DNA of 64,000 bases from Bacillus_BD oryzisoli (GTDB taxonomy: Bacteria > Bacillota > Bacilli > Bacillales > Cytobacillaceae): contig NZ_CP137640.1 in assembly GCF_036670025.1 (NCBI RefSeq), positions 1,584,001-1,648,000 on the forward strand, given 5' to 3'. The notes beneath the pieces are model-generated. The model made no database searches and was not told the origin of the DNA. It saw only the letters and a list, made by a program, of their open reading frames with translations. Below, piece after piece: positions 18,780-27,317 of this stretch. Made by a program: the position numbers and the translations under genes. How positions within the stretch are numbered: the stretch's first letter is position 1; every line of letters begins with the position of its first letter.

Positions 18780-19744
18780 GAAAACGATTGCTTGATGCTT
18801 TTACTAATAGCGGTGAAGATTTTTTGTCCGGACAGTATTTAGCAGAGTTGATCGGCTGTTCAAGAACGGCAGTTTGGAAGCATATTGAAGAACTCCGGAA
18901 AGAAGGATTTGAGCTTGAAGCAGTAAGAAGAAAAGGATATAGAATTGTGAAAGTACCTGAAAAAATTACGGCAAATGAAGTTCGGCTCGGACTCATGACA
19001 AAACGGCTTGGTCAAAATATTCATTATGAGGAAAGCGTAGATTCAACACAAAAAATCGCTTTGCAGCTGAGCCTTGACGGAGCTCCTGAAGGTACTGTTG
19101 TGATTGCTGAAGAACAAACAAGAGGGCGGGGCAGAATGGCACGTGCTTGGTTTTCGCCAAAGTACACAGGTGTTTGGATGAGTGTGATTCTTCGCCCTAA
19201 TCTATTGCCGCAAAAGGCACCGCAATTAACATTGGTTACAGCTGTGGCTGTTGTACAGGCGATTGAGGAATTAACCTCAATAAAGCCGGAAATTAAATGG
19301 CCCAATGATATTCTTATTAATGGCAAAAAAATTACTGGAATTTTGACGGAGCTGCAGGCAGAAAGTGATCGCATTAATTCCGTTATCATTGGTATCGGGA
19401 TGAACGTCAATCAGGAGTTAGAGGCATATCCGGAAGAACTTTTGACGATTGCCACTTCATTAAGAATTGAATCGGGAAATAGGTTAAATCGTGCTGAATT
19501 AATCCGTTTGGTATTAGCAAAACTTGAACATCTATATGACCTGTATTTACAGGAAGGTTTTCAACCAATCAAATTATTATGGGAAAGCTATGCCGTTAGT
19601 ATTGGGAAGATGATCACAGCCAGAATGGTGCAGGGTGATTTATATGGAAAAGCGCTGGGAATTACAGGCGATGGCGTGTTGATGCTTGAGGACGAAGCAG
19701 GAAAAGTCCATTTCGTTTATTCTGCTGATATTGAGTTACAATGA
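18752..19744 (+). CDS. birA: Biotin protein ligase / biotin operon repressor
   Basis: Attaches biotin to acetyl-CoA and pyruvate carboxylases. It is also a repressor, because it keeps the N-terminal winged helix (LIGCSRTAVWKHIEELRKEGF, split across about residues 30-50). The biotinyl-AMP loop GRGRMARAWFSP lies near residue 125 and the catalytic KWPNDI near 182. The frame is open from GTG 18752. GTG 18764, eleven bases after GGGAG, is an equally plausible start. It overlaps the end of cca. Confidence 0.94.
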   Translation: MAVKVQSELRKRLLDAFTNSGEDFLSGQYLAELIGCSRTAVWKHIEELRKEGFELEAVRRKGYRIVKVPEKITANEVRLGLMTKRLGQNIHYEESVDSTQKIALQLSLDGAPEGTVVIAEEQTRGRGRMARAWFSPKYTGVWMSVILRPNLLPQKAPQLTLVTAVAVVQAIEELTSIKPEIKWPNDILINGKKITGILTELQAESDRINSVIIGIGMNVNQELEAYPEELLTIATSLRIESGNRLNRAELIRLVLAKLEHLYDLYLQEGFQPIKLLWESYAVSIGKMITARMVQGDLYGKALGITGDGVLMLEDEAGKVHFVYSADIELQ

Positions 19745-19807
19745 CAATGAATGACAAATTATTGCGAAAATTGTATATTGTTATAGCCAAAAATTATTAC
19801 TATCTGT

Positions 19808-19813
19808 TATAAT
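19808..19813 (+). promoter_or_regulatory. Candidate -10 box of the panBCD leader promoter
   Basis: A consensus TATAAT lies about 15 bases upstream of the structured leader. The matching -35 is weak, so only the -10 is called. Confidence 0.45.
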
Positions 19814-19824
19814 CTCTCTTATGG

Positions 19825-19930
19825 GCGGTATCATTGTTGTGAACTGCACCAATGCACGATTGTTGAATCAATAATTGTATCTGCCTAGATCCAAAAAATG
19901 GACCGGGACAGAGGGATTAAACACGTAATG
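19825..19930 (+). ncRNA. Structured panB leader, candidate pan RNA motif
   Basis: This 5' leader can fold into a bulged stem. TCTG-CC-TAGA-TCCA (19879-19894) pairs with TGGA-CC-GG-GA-CAGA after an A-rich loop, leaving unpaired purines. An upstream hairpin-prone stretch holds GCACCAATGCACGATTG. The Firmicute pan motif is described as bulged stem-loops upstream of panB. The location and bulged-stem style fit, but I did not match it to a covariance model. An intrinsic terminator follows, which fits attenuation control. Confidence 0.5.
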
Positions 19931-19938
19931 AACTTTCA

Positions 19939-19969
19939 AAATCCTTCTGCTTTGTAGAAGGATTTTTTT
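19939..19969 (+). terminator. Leader terminator upstream of panB
   Basis: AATCCTTCT / AGAAGGATT stem with a seven-base loop, followed by TTTTTTT. It lies inside the panB leader, 90 bases before the start codon. It could end birA transcription or act as the expression platform of the leader RNA. A second weaker hairpin (AATCAGAA / TTCTGATT, 19974-20002) follows. Confidence 0.85.
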
Positions 19970-20058
19970 GGCTAATCAGAACCGTTTACGTTTTTTCTGA
20001 TTTGTCCGCGTTATTTGTTGCAAGCGTGTTTTGCCTCTTCCTAACAGGAGGAATGGAA

Positions 20059-20892
20059 ATGAAGCAAACAACTGATTTTTTAAAAATGAAGAAAAATGGT
20101 GAAGCAATTGCGATGATCACGGCTTATGATTATCCATCGGCAAAGCATGCGGAGCAAGCCGAAGCGGATGTCATTCTTGTTGGTGATTCTTTGGGAATGG
20201 TTGTATTAGGATACGACTCAACGATACCTGTTACTGTAGAGGATATGATTCACCACACAAAAGCGGTTAAAAGAGGTGCAAAGGATACATTCACGATCGT
20301 TGATCTTCCATTTGCCAGCTATCATTTATCGATAAGAGATACCATTATGACAAGTACAAAAATCATGCAGGAAAGCGGTGCAAATGCAGTTAAGCTTGAA
20401 GGTGCTGACGGTGTACTTGGACATATTAAAGCCTTGACACAGGCTGGAATTCCTGTTTGTTCTCATCTTGGTTTAACTCCGCAATCTGTCGGCGTTTTAG
20501 GCGGCTATAAGGTTCAAGGGAAAAGTGCTGAAGCAGCTGGAAAATTGATTGAGGACGCTAAAAAATGTGAAGAAGCGGGCGCTTTCATGATCGTACTTGA
20601 ATGCGTGCCAAAACAATTAGCAACTAAAATTAGCAGTCTGCTTTCTATACCAACCATTGGAATTGGTGCTGGAGACGGAACGGATGGACAAGTCCTTGTA
20701 TATCATGATGTAGCCGGCTATGGCGTTGAGCGGGTGGCGAAATTCGTTAAACAGTACTGCTCCATTGACGGCATCGCTGTAGAAGGGTTAAAACAGTATG
20801 TAGCTGAAGTAAAGTCCCGGGAATTTCCTGCAGAAAAACACAGTTACACAATGGCAGAAGAAGAGTTGCAGACTCTTTATGGTGGCAAATGA
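20059..20892 (+). CDS. panB: 3-Methyl-2-oxobutanoate hydroxymethyltransferase
   Basis: Makes ketopantoate from alpha-ketoisovalerate, the first step of pantothenate synthesis. The 277 residues contain MITAYDYPSAKHAE, the metal-binding VGDSLGMVVLGYDST and HLGLTPQS. The frame is open from TTG 20002. AGGAGG at 20046-20051 fits ATG 20059, seven bases away, and gives the family start MKQTTDFLKMK. Its stop overlaps panC by four bases. Confidence 0.96.
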   Translation: MKQTTDFLKMKKNGEAIAMITAYDYPSAKHAEQAEADVILVGDSLGMVVLGYDSTIPVTVEDMIHHTKAVKRGAKDTFTIVDLPFASYHLSIRDTIMTSTKIMQESGANAVKLEGADGVLGHIKALTQAGIPVCSHLGLTPQSVGVLGGYKVQGKSAEAAGKLIEDAKKCEEAGAFMIVLECVPKQLATKISSLLSIPTIGIGAGDGTDGQVLVYHDVAGYGVERVAKFVKQYCSIDGIAVEGLKQYVAEVKSREFPAEKHSYTMAEEELQTLYGGK

Positions 20893-21740
20893 TGAGAGTT
20901 ATTACAACAGTTTCTGAATTAAAGTCAGCCATTAAGGCTGAGAAGGCACAGCATAAAACAATTGGATTTGTACCGACAATGGGTTATCTCCATGAAGGAC
21001 ATCGAGCTTTATTAAAAAGAGCACGACAGGAAAATCAAATGGTTGTTCTCAGTGTGTTTGTCAATCCAATTCAATTTGGTCCAAATGAAGACTTTGAGGC
21101 ATACCCAAGAGATTTTGAACAAGATCAAAAAACAGCGTCGGAAGAGGGCGTAGATATCATTTTTCATCCGTCTGTTTCGGAGATGTACCCGCATGAGCTA
21201 TCTGTCGGCATGACGGTTAACAAAAGGACAGATGTCTTATGCGGCGAATCTCGTCCAGGTCATTTCGACGGAGTTGCAACCGTATTAACGAAACTTTTTC
21301 ATCTTGTTCAGCCTGATAGAGCTTATTTTGGAAAGAAGGATGCACAGCAAGTAGCCGTTGTAGATGGACTTGTGAATGACTTTAATTTCCCTTTACAAAT
21401 TGTACCAGTGGATACGGTCAGGGAACAGGACGGATTGGCGAAAAGCTCGCGAAATGTTTATTTAACCGAAAAGGAACGTCTGGAAGCTCCAATACTTTAC
21501 AAGAGTCTTTTAATGGCTGTTGAAATGATTAAATCAGGTGAAGTGAATCCGGAACGTATCATACAAGAAATCACAGACAAGATTCATACCGAAACGTCGG
21601 GCCAGATTGATTATGTTAGTATTTTAGCCTACCCGAATCTTGAAAAAATAGACGTGGTAGAAGGAAACTATATCATTGCTCTAGCTGTTAAATTTTCAAA
21701 AGCTCGTTTAATAGATAATGTTATTATAGTAGAAGAATAG
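20889..21740 (+). CDS. panC: Pantothenate synthetase
   Basis: ATP-dependent condensation of pantoate and beta-alanine. The 283 residues hold the nucleotidyltransferase motifs FVPTMGYLHEGH and KSSRNVYL, and FGKKDAQQ in between. Start ATG 20889 overlaps the panB stop (ATGA); an adjacent in-frame ATG at 20892 is the alternative. Second gene of panBCD. Confidence 0.97.
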   Translation: MMRVITTVSELKSAIKAEKAQHKTIGFVPTMGYLHEGHRALLKRARQENQMVVLSVFVNPIQFGPNEDFEAYPRDFEQDQKTASEEGVDIIFHPSVSEMYPHELSVGMTVNKRTDVLCGESRPGHFDGVATVLTKLFHLVQPDRAYFGKKDAQQVAVVDGLVNDFNFPLQIVPVDTVREQDGLAKSSRNVYLTEKERLEAPILYKSLLMAVEMIKSGEVNPERIIQEITDKIHTETSGQIDYVSILAYPNLEKIDVVEGNYIIALAVKFSKARLIDNVIIVEE

Positions 21741-21751
21741 GAGGAAACAGA

Positions 21752-22135
21752 ATGTTTCGCACCATGATGAATGGGAAAATCCATCGTGCAACTGTAACAG
21801 AAGCAAATTTAAATTACGTTGGAAGTATCACCATTGATACAGATATTATCGATGCTGTCGGGATAATTGCTAATGAAAAGGTGCAAATCGTCAATAACAA
21901 TAACGGTGCACGTTTAGAAACCTATGTAATTCCCGGTCAGAGAGGCTCGGGAACGATTTGCTTAAATGGTGCTGCAGCACGTTTAGTACAGCCGGGAGAT
22001 ACCGTTATTATTATTTCTTATGCTTTAGTACATGAAGACAAAATCGCAGATCATTATCCGAAGGTGGCAATTATGGGTGAAGGCAATCGGATCAAAGAAA
22101 TAATCCATGCAGAACCTGAAATGACCATTATGTAA
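21752..22135 (+). CDS. panD: Aspartate 1-decarboxylase proenzyme
   Basis: Produces beta-alanine for PanC. The 127-residue precursor self-cleaves between Gly24 and Ser25 (NYVGSITID), leaving a pyruvoyl group. Tyr58-type catalytic features and the NGAAAR motif are present. The ATG sits behind AGGAGGAAACAGA. A terminator closes the operon. Confidence 0.97.
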   Translation: MFRTMMNGKIHRATVTEANLNYVGSITIDTDIIDAVGIIANEKVQIVNNNNGARLETYVIPGQRGSGTICLNGAAARLVQPGDTVIIISYALVHEDKIADHYPKVAIMGEGNRIKEIIHAEPEMTIM

Positions 22136-22141
22136 ATTTGT

Positions 22142-22170
22142 TAGCTGACTCTTTTCGGGGTCAGCTTTTC
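22142..22170 (+). terminator. Intrinsic terminator of panBCD
   Basis: AGCTGAC / GTCAGCT stem around an eight- to nine-base loop, then TTTTC. Confidence 0.75.
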
Positions 22171-22339
22171 CTATGTACTGGGTAATTTTTGGTTAGACAA
22201 TTCTGTAACACTCTTTTCGGGAGAGGTCATGCATGAAAGTCTTTTTCTTTTTGTAAAAATATGATACGGTTTAACAATAAAAAAAGTGTAGTCCACATTC
22301 TAGTTTGATTAGGGAACGGAATGGTTGAGGTGTAATGAA

Positions 22340-25123
22340 ATGAGTAATAAATATGTAGTAATTGATCTGGAAACAACCGGGAATTCAGTGAAAAAAGGAG
22401 ATCGAATCATTCAATTTGCAGCAGTTGTGATTGAAAATAATACAATTGTAGATCAATTTTCTTCCCTGCTGAATCCTGGACAGCCTATTCCAGTGTTTAT
22501 TGAAGAGTTAACGGGACTAACAGATGAGATGGTGAAAGATGCCCCGGAATTTGCCGAAATTGCTCCAAAAGTAGTCGAGATGCTGGAGGGAGCTTTTTTT
22601 GTCGCGCATAATGTGTTATTTGATTTATCCTTTTTGCAGGAAGAATTAATTATGGCAGGTTTCGAAGGCTTTTATGGTCCTGTTCTTGATACGGTTGAAA
22701 TGGCCCGCATCCTTTTTCCTTCTAGTGACAGCTATAAATTATCAGATCTTGCGATTCAAGAAGGTCTGAGTCATGACAGGCCCCATCAAGCCGATAGTGA
22801 CGCATATGTAACAGGTGAACTTCTACTCATCTTATTTGAGCTGCTACGATGTCTTCCATTAAAAACGATCAAGCAGCTTTATCATCTGTCTGGTGGTCTA
22901 AAGAGCGATTTGATTGATATATTGGAAGAACTTATAATGGAAAAGGAAAAGAGAATTGATGATCTGCCTTATTTCCTTGAAGAATATCGCGGGATTTGTA
23001 TTAAGAAATCCCCTGTAGATAACGAACTGAAGGAGCGGGATGAAAAATTTTATCCGTTACATGAATCTGAGAAAGAAAATCTGTTAAAAAGGGCATTTCC
23101 GGATTTTGAAATAAGAAAAGGCCAGCTTAAAATGATGGATATTGTTCATCATTCCTTTCAGCATGAGCTGCATGCGATGATCGAAGCGGGAACGGGTGTA
23201 GGAAAATCACTTGCTTATTTATTACCTGCTCTTTACACGGCGCTCAACAGTCAAGAGCCTGTCATTATTAGTACTTTTACGACTCAGCTTCAGGAACAGC
23301 TGTTACAAAAAGATATTCCATTGCTGGCAAAGGCTGTTGCGTTTCCTTTTCATACAGTATTAATAAAAGGAAAGAGTCATTATATCAATATTGAAAAGTT
23401 TGTTAAAATTCTTCGTGAAGATGACGATAATTACGATACTACTTTAACGAAAATGCAAATATTAGTGTGGTTGACCCAAACCAATACAGGTGACCGTGAC
23501 GAGCTTAATTTATCAAGCGGCGGAAGATTATTCTGGCATCGAGTCAAACATGATGACAGTTTACGAAGCTCAAGGGAAAATCGGGATTTCTATTTGAATA
23601 TGCGCCGAAAAGCGCAAAAAGCGGATCTTATCATTACGAATCACAGCTTGCTGCTGTCTGACCTTGTCGCCGATAAACCGCAGCTCCCAGAGTCTAACTG
23701 TATTATTATTGATGAAGGGCATCATTTTGAAAAGGTTGCCGGGAAATACTTTGGCAGTAAAATTGATTTTGCTTCAACTCGTTATCTTCTCCATCAAATG
23801 GGCTTATCTGAGCAGAAAATGCTCGCCTATAAAATAGAAAAATTATTGCAAGCCTACTCTGTAAATCAGGATGGTTTGCCTCATTTGTTTGAATTAAATG
23901 GAATAATGTCCGAGTTGCTTTATGCAATGGACGAGTTATTTACCATTCTTGCCATGATCGCCAAAAAAAGTGTGAAAAATAAAGTTCAAGGAAAAATCAG
24001 CTGTCCTTTATATTTCGATATGACGAAGGAAACAAAAGCGTTTCGTGCAAAAGCGGAGCAATTCTTATTCCTGCTAACGGATTTCGCAAGAGGGGTATCG
24101 GCCCGTATTGAACGGTTGAAGAAAGTGAATCAAAAGGACATCTTGAAAAATTCAGTTGTGCACGAAGCAGCTACATGGCTGAATGATTGCGAGAAATTGA
24201 AGCAGTGTATTCGGAAAATTATCCATCAAAATCTTTCTGAAGACATCTCATGGATCGAAATGGATACCCGTTCCTGGCAAAATAGAACGACCTTATATTC
24301 ACAGCCGATTTCTGTTTCAAATCAACTTAAGGAATTATTATTCAAACAAAAAAAGAGTGTCATCGTTACCTCAGCTACTTTAGCAGTAAAAGGGTCATTT
24401 AAATATGCAGCAAATGCTCTTGGTTTGCAAACGGAGCCATGCCATTATGAGCAGCTTCAATCACCTTTTGATTTTGAAAAACAAGTGCAGCTCGTCATCG
24501 CGAATGATCTGCCAGAAGTAAACTCCGTCTCGCTTCAGGATTATGTAGCTGCGATCGGATCCCATATTATTTCCATTGCGGAAGCAACAAAAGGCCGGTT
24601 GTTGATTTTGTTTACCTCATATGAGATGCTTCGTAAAACATATGAACTGATAAAAGAAAGTGGTTTTTTACAGGAATATACGATGTTGGCACAAGGAATT
24701 ACAGGTGGAAGCAGAACAAGGCTTGTGAAAAATTTCCAGCGTTTTGACAAAGCGATTCTCCTTGGAACAAGTAGTTTTTGGGAAGGCATCGATATACCAG
24801 GCGAAGACCTTTCTTGTCTGATTATGGTCAGATTGCCTTTCACACCTCCTGATGACCCGCTTACAGAGGCAAAATGTGATAATGTCAAAAGGCTTGGCGG
24901 TAATCCATTTTATGATTATTCTCTGCCAGAAGCTGTACTGAGGTTTAAGCAGGGTTTCGGCCGGCTCATTCGAACAAAAAATGATAGAGGCATTATGATC
25001 ATATTTGATCACCGTATTATTTCTACACAATATGGTAAAACTTTTCTTGATTCTTTACCTGGGGTAAAAGCAAAAGAAATGGATATTGATCAAACGATCA
25101 ATCTCATTCACGATTGGCTGTAA
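22340..25123 (+). CDS. dinG: DinG-type helicase with N-terminal DnaQ exonuclease domain
   Basis: A 927-residue protein. Residues about 1-170 form a DEDD exonuclease: VIDLETTG, AHNVLFDLSFL and the HQADSDA Exo III motif. Residues from about 245 form an XPD/DinG-like superfamily 2 domain with AGTGVGKS, DEGHH and the C-terminal GFGRLIRTKNDRG. Cysteines expected for an Fe-S cluster are not seen in the region after motif I, as in other Gram-positive DinG proteins. ATG 22340 fits GAGGTG at 22327-22332. Confidence 0.94.
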   Translation: MSNKYVVIDLETTGNSVKKGDRIIQFAAVVIENNTIVDQFSSLLNPGQPIPVFIEELTGLTDEMVKDAPEFAEIAPKVVEMLEGAFFVAHNVLFDLSFLQEELIMAGFEGFYGPVLDTVEMARILFPSSDSYKLSDLAIQEGLSHDRPHQADSDAYVTGELLLILFELLRCLPLKTIKQLYHLSGGLKSDLIDILEELIMEKEKRIDDLPYFLEEYRGICIKKSPVDNELKERDEKFYPLHESEKENLLKRAFPDFEIRKGQLKMMDIVHHSFQHELHAMIEAGTGVGKSLAYLLPALYTALNSQEPVIISTFTTQLQEQLLQKDIPLLAKAVAFPFHTVLIKGKSHYINIEKFVKILREDDDNYDTTLTKMQILVWLTQTNTGDRDELNLSSGGRLFWHRVKHDDSLRSSRENRDFYLNMRRKAQKADLIITNHSLLLSDLVADKPQLPESNCIIIDEGHHFEKVAGKYFGSKIDFASTRYLLHQMGLSEQKMLAYKIEKLLQAYSVNQDGLPHLFELNGIMSELLYAMDELFTILAMIAKKSVKNKVQGKISCPLYFDMTKETKAFRAKAEQFLFLLTDFARGVSARIERLKKVNQKDILKNSVVHEAATWLNDCEKLKQCIRKIIHQNLSEDISWIEMDTRSWQNRTTLYSQPISVSNQLKELLFKQKKSVIVTSATLAVKGSFKYAANALGLQTEPCHYEQLQSPFDFEKQVQLVIANDLPEVNSVSLQDYVAAIGSHIISIAEATKGRLLILFTSYEMLRKTYELIKESGFLQEYTMLAQGITGGSRTRLVKNFQRFDKAILLGTSSFWEGIDIPGEDLSCLIMVRLPFTPPDDPLTEAKCDNVKRLGGNPFYDYSLPEAVLRFKQGFGRLIRTKNDRGIMIIFDHRIISTQYGKTFLDSLPGVKAKEMDIDQTINLIHDWL

Positions 25124-25153
25124 TGAATAAGGAACTGCCATAAGAAAATTTCA

Positions 25154-25181
25154 CAAAAAAAGGCTGCGTTATGCAGCCTAA
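25154..25181 (-). terminator. Terminator-like hairpin reading on the minus strand
   Basis: AGGCTGC / GCAGCCT with a five-base loop. The A-run lies on its left flank, so a U-run would form only on a minus-strand transcript. No minus-strand gene lies upstream, so it may limit antisense transcription into dinG or be a weak plus-strand structure. Confidence 0.4.
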
Positions 25182-25342
25182 AATGGACGGTTTGAACTAG
25201 AATAAATTTAATGAAAAATTGAACTAATTTAGCTGTTTGCTGTTATAATAATTCATAAGGCTATCCTGTTTCATTATTTTAACCTTCATAAAGTGACGAT
25301 ATAAGTAGTAAATTATGTCGAGGATGAGGAGGAGTTTCCATA

Positions 25343-25387
25343 GTGGAGAGGAAGCTGTACATAAAAAGAAAGGATACGCTGTCGTAA
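25343..25387 (+). other. Candidate 14-codon mini-ORF in the ypmB leader
   Basis: GTG 25343 has an excellent GAGGAGGAG ribosome binding site eight bases upstream (25326-25334) and encodes the peptide VERKLYIKRKDTLS. An overlapping 31-codon frame (ATG 25315 to TGA 25410) ends in GYAVVIPFGTFV but lacks its own ribosome binding site. The rest of 25124-25424 holds the hairpin above and AT-rich DNA with a TATAAT-like box near 25241. The small ypmA gene found here in B. subtilis is not recognisable. Confidence 0.3.
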
Positions 25388-25424
25388 TCCCATTCGGCAC
25401 TTTCGTTTGATAAAGAGTGATAAC

Positions 25425-25898
25425 ATGAAAAAGTGGTTAGTCAGTTTAAGTTTATTGATTGTCATAGCATTTGCAGCGACCGCGGTTATTTATTTAAATG
25501 CGGTTAAACCTGTTAAGCAGGCTGAGGAAAAAGCTGTTCATCAGGCACTGGAGGAAACAGCTTTAACTGAAGTGGATCAATTTAGCCTATATCACGGTGA
25601 AGAGACCTTTTATGTCGTTCAGGGAGAAGACAAGAAAGGCACAAAGCTAATTGCCTGGATCCCTGAAAAAAAAGGAAAGGTGATTGTTAAGAAATCATCT
25701 GATGGAATTACACGAGATCAGGCTGTAAAAAAAGTATTAGCAGAAATGGATTCTGGCGATATCATTTCTGTTAAGCTTGGCATGGAGAATGGAATTCCAC
25801 TCTGGGAAATTCATTCACAAACAAAAGAAAATTTGTTGAATTATCATTCCATTGTTTTCGAAACAGGTGAATGGCTGAAAAAAATTGAAAATTTATAA
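25425..25898 (+). CDS. ypmB: YpmB family membrane-anchored protein (DUF5590)
   Basis: A 157-residue protein with one N-terminal membrane anchor (WLVSLSLLIVIAFAATAVIY) and an extracytoplasmic alpha/beta region containing two PepSY-like repeats, one around YHGEETFYVVQGEDKKG and a second ending in IHSQTKENLLNYHSIVFETG. Function unknown. ATG 25425 is chosen over TTG 25407 because AAGAGTGA sits just before it. It lies between dinG and aspB as in B. subtilis. Confidence 0.85.
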   Translation: MKKWLVSLSLLIVIAFAATAVIYLNAVKPVKQAEEKAVHQALEETALTEVDQFSLYHGEETFYVVQGEDKKGTKLIAWIPEKKGKVIVKKSSDGITRDQAVKKVLAEMDSGDIISVKLGMENGIPLWEIHSQTKENLLNYHSIVFETGEWLKKIENL

Positions 25899-25960
25899 TG
25901 GGAAAATCTGTTATTAAGCAGATCATATATATTCATGATAGAAGGAGCAGGAAGACAAAT

Positions 25961-27151
25961 ATGGAAGCGAAACTGGCAGGAAGAGTGAAATCATTAACTC
26001 CATCAACAACATTAGCGATAACAGCAAAAGCAAAAGAACTTAAAACAGCGGGTCATGATGTAATTGGACTCGGTGCCGGCGAACCTGATTTTAATACTCC
26101 ACAGCATATCATTGATGCGGCTGTTAGATCAATGAATGAAGGGCACACAAAATATACTCCTTCTGCAGGATTACCTGCCTTAAAAGAAGAGATTGCTAAA
26201 AAATTCAAAAGAGATCAGGGAATAGATTATGATGTGACAGAAATAATGGTTGGCAGCGGTGCCAAACATGCTCTTTATACCTTATTTCAAGTCCTTATTG
26301 ATGACGGTGATGAGGTGGTTATTCCGACGCCATACTGGGTAAGCTATCCTGAGCAAGTGAAGCTGGCTGGAGGCGTACCTGTTTATGTTGAAGGGTATGA
26401 GCACAATCAATTTAAAATAACACCTGAACAGCTTGCAGGAGTGATTACGAATAAAACAAAAGCCGTTATTATCAATTCTCCAAGTAACCCAACAGGTATG
26501 ATCTATTCAAAAGAAGAACTAGAAGCGCTAGGCGAACTTTGTTTAGCGAAAGATGTTCTGATTATTTCAGATGAAATTTATGAAAAATTGATTTATGGCG
26601 GTAACCAACATATTTCTATCGCCCAAATATCTCCTGAGTTAAAAGACCAAACCATTATTATTAACGGGGTTTCTAAGTCACATTCAATGACAGGCTGGAG
26701 AATAGGCTATGCAGCAGGAAATAAAGAAATTATTAAAGCGATGACGAACCTTGCTAGTCATAGTACATCCAATCCAACAACAACAGCTCAATATGGTGCC
26801 ATTGCGGCTTACAGCGGACCGCAAGATGATGTTGAAATGATGCGTAAAGCATTTGAAGATCGTTTAAATACCATTTATGATCAACTAGTGCAAATTCCAG
26901 GGATAACATGTATTAAACCACAAGGTGCTTTTTATCTTTTCCCTAATGCGAAAAAAGCAGCGGAACTAACCGGCTTTAATAATGTTGATGAATTTGCAGC
27001 TGCCTTACTCGAGGATGCAAAGGTAGCTGTCGTTCCAGGTTCAGGCTTTGGTTCACCTGAAAATATCCGTTTATCTTATGCGACTTCTCTTGAGTTATTG
27101 GAGCAGGCTGTTTCTCGTATAAAAGAATTTGTCGAAAAGAATTCAAAATAA
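25961..27151 (+). CDS. aspB: Aspartate aminotransferase, class Ib
   Basis: PLP-dependent enzyme interconverting aspartate and oxaloacetate, 396 residues. Motifs are GLGAGEPDFNTP, SPSNPTGMIYSKEEL, ISDEIYEKL and the PLP-lysine region GVSKSHSMTGWRIGYA. The frame runs back to 25898, but the family N-terminus MEAKLAGRVKSLTPS begins at ATG 25961, preceded by GAAGGAGCAGGAAGA. A terminator follows. Confidence 0.95.
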   Translation: MEAKLAGRVKSLTPSTTLAITAKAKELKTAGHDVIGLGAGEPDFNTPQHIIDAAVRSMNEGHTKYTPSAGLPALKEEIAKKFKRDQGIDYDVTEIMVGSGAKHALYTLFQVLIDDGDEVVIPTPYWVSYPEQVKLAGGVPVYVEGYEHNQFKITPEQLAGVITNKTKAVIINSPSNPTGMIYSKEELEALGELCLAKDVLIISDEIYEKLIYGGNQHISIAQISPELKDQTIIINGVSKSHSMTGWRIGYAAGNKEIIKAMTNLASHSTSNPTTTAQYGAIAAYSGPQDDVEMMRKAFEDRLNTIYDQLVQIPGITCIKPQGAFYLFPNAKKAAELTGFNNVDEFAAALLEDAKVAVVPGSGFGSPENIRLSYATSLELLEQAVSRIKEFVEKNSK

Positions 27152-27177
27152 GCTTGCTTATGCTACGATATCTTAAA

Positions 27178-27209
27178 GAGGCGGAAAACCTTGAGTTTTT
27201 CGCCTTTTT
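27178..27209 (+). terminator. Intrinsic terminator after aspB
   Basis: AGGCGGAAAAC pairs imperfectly with GTTTTTCGCCT across a short loop, then TTTTTG. Confidence 0.8.
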
Positions 27210-27317
27210 GACGTTTTACCTAATGATATTCTTCGATTTGCTTGTCATTGTCCGGAAAGGTATAATTAAATTATGATACATAGTTGATTTTTATAGTTTC
27301 TGGAGGGAACAATAAAC

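Noticed and set aside
22171..22339. SOS box upstream of dinG
   Set aside because: I looked for CGAAC-N4-GTTCG and found no acceptable match in the dinG leader.
24541..25030. Minus-strand frames of 115 and 120 residues in dinG
   Set aside because: They oppose the conserved helicase C-terminal motifs of dinG and lack start signals.
27210..27317. T-box leader upstream of asnS
   Set aside because: The gap is too short after the aspB terminator and no T-box sequence or second terminator is visible.
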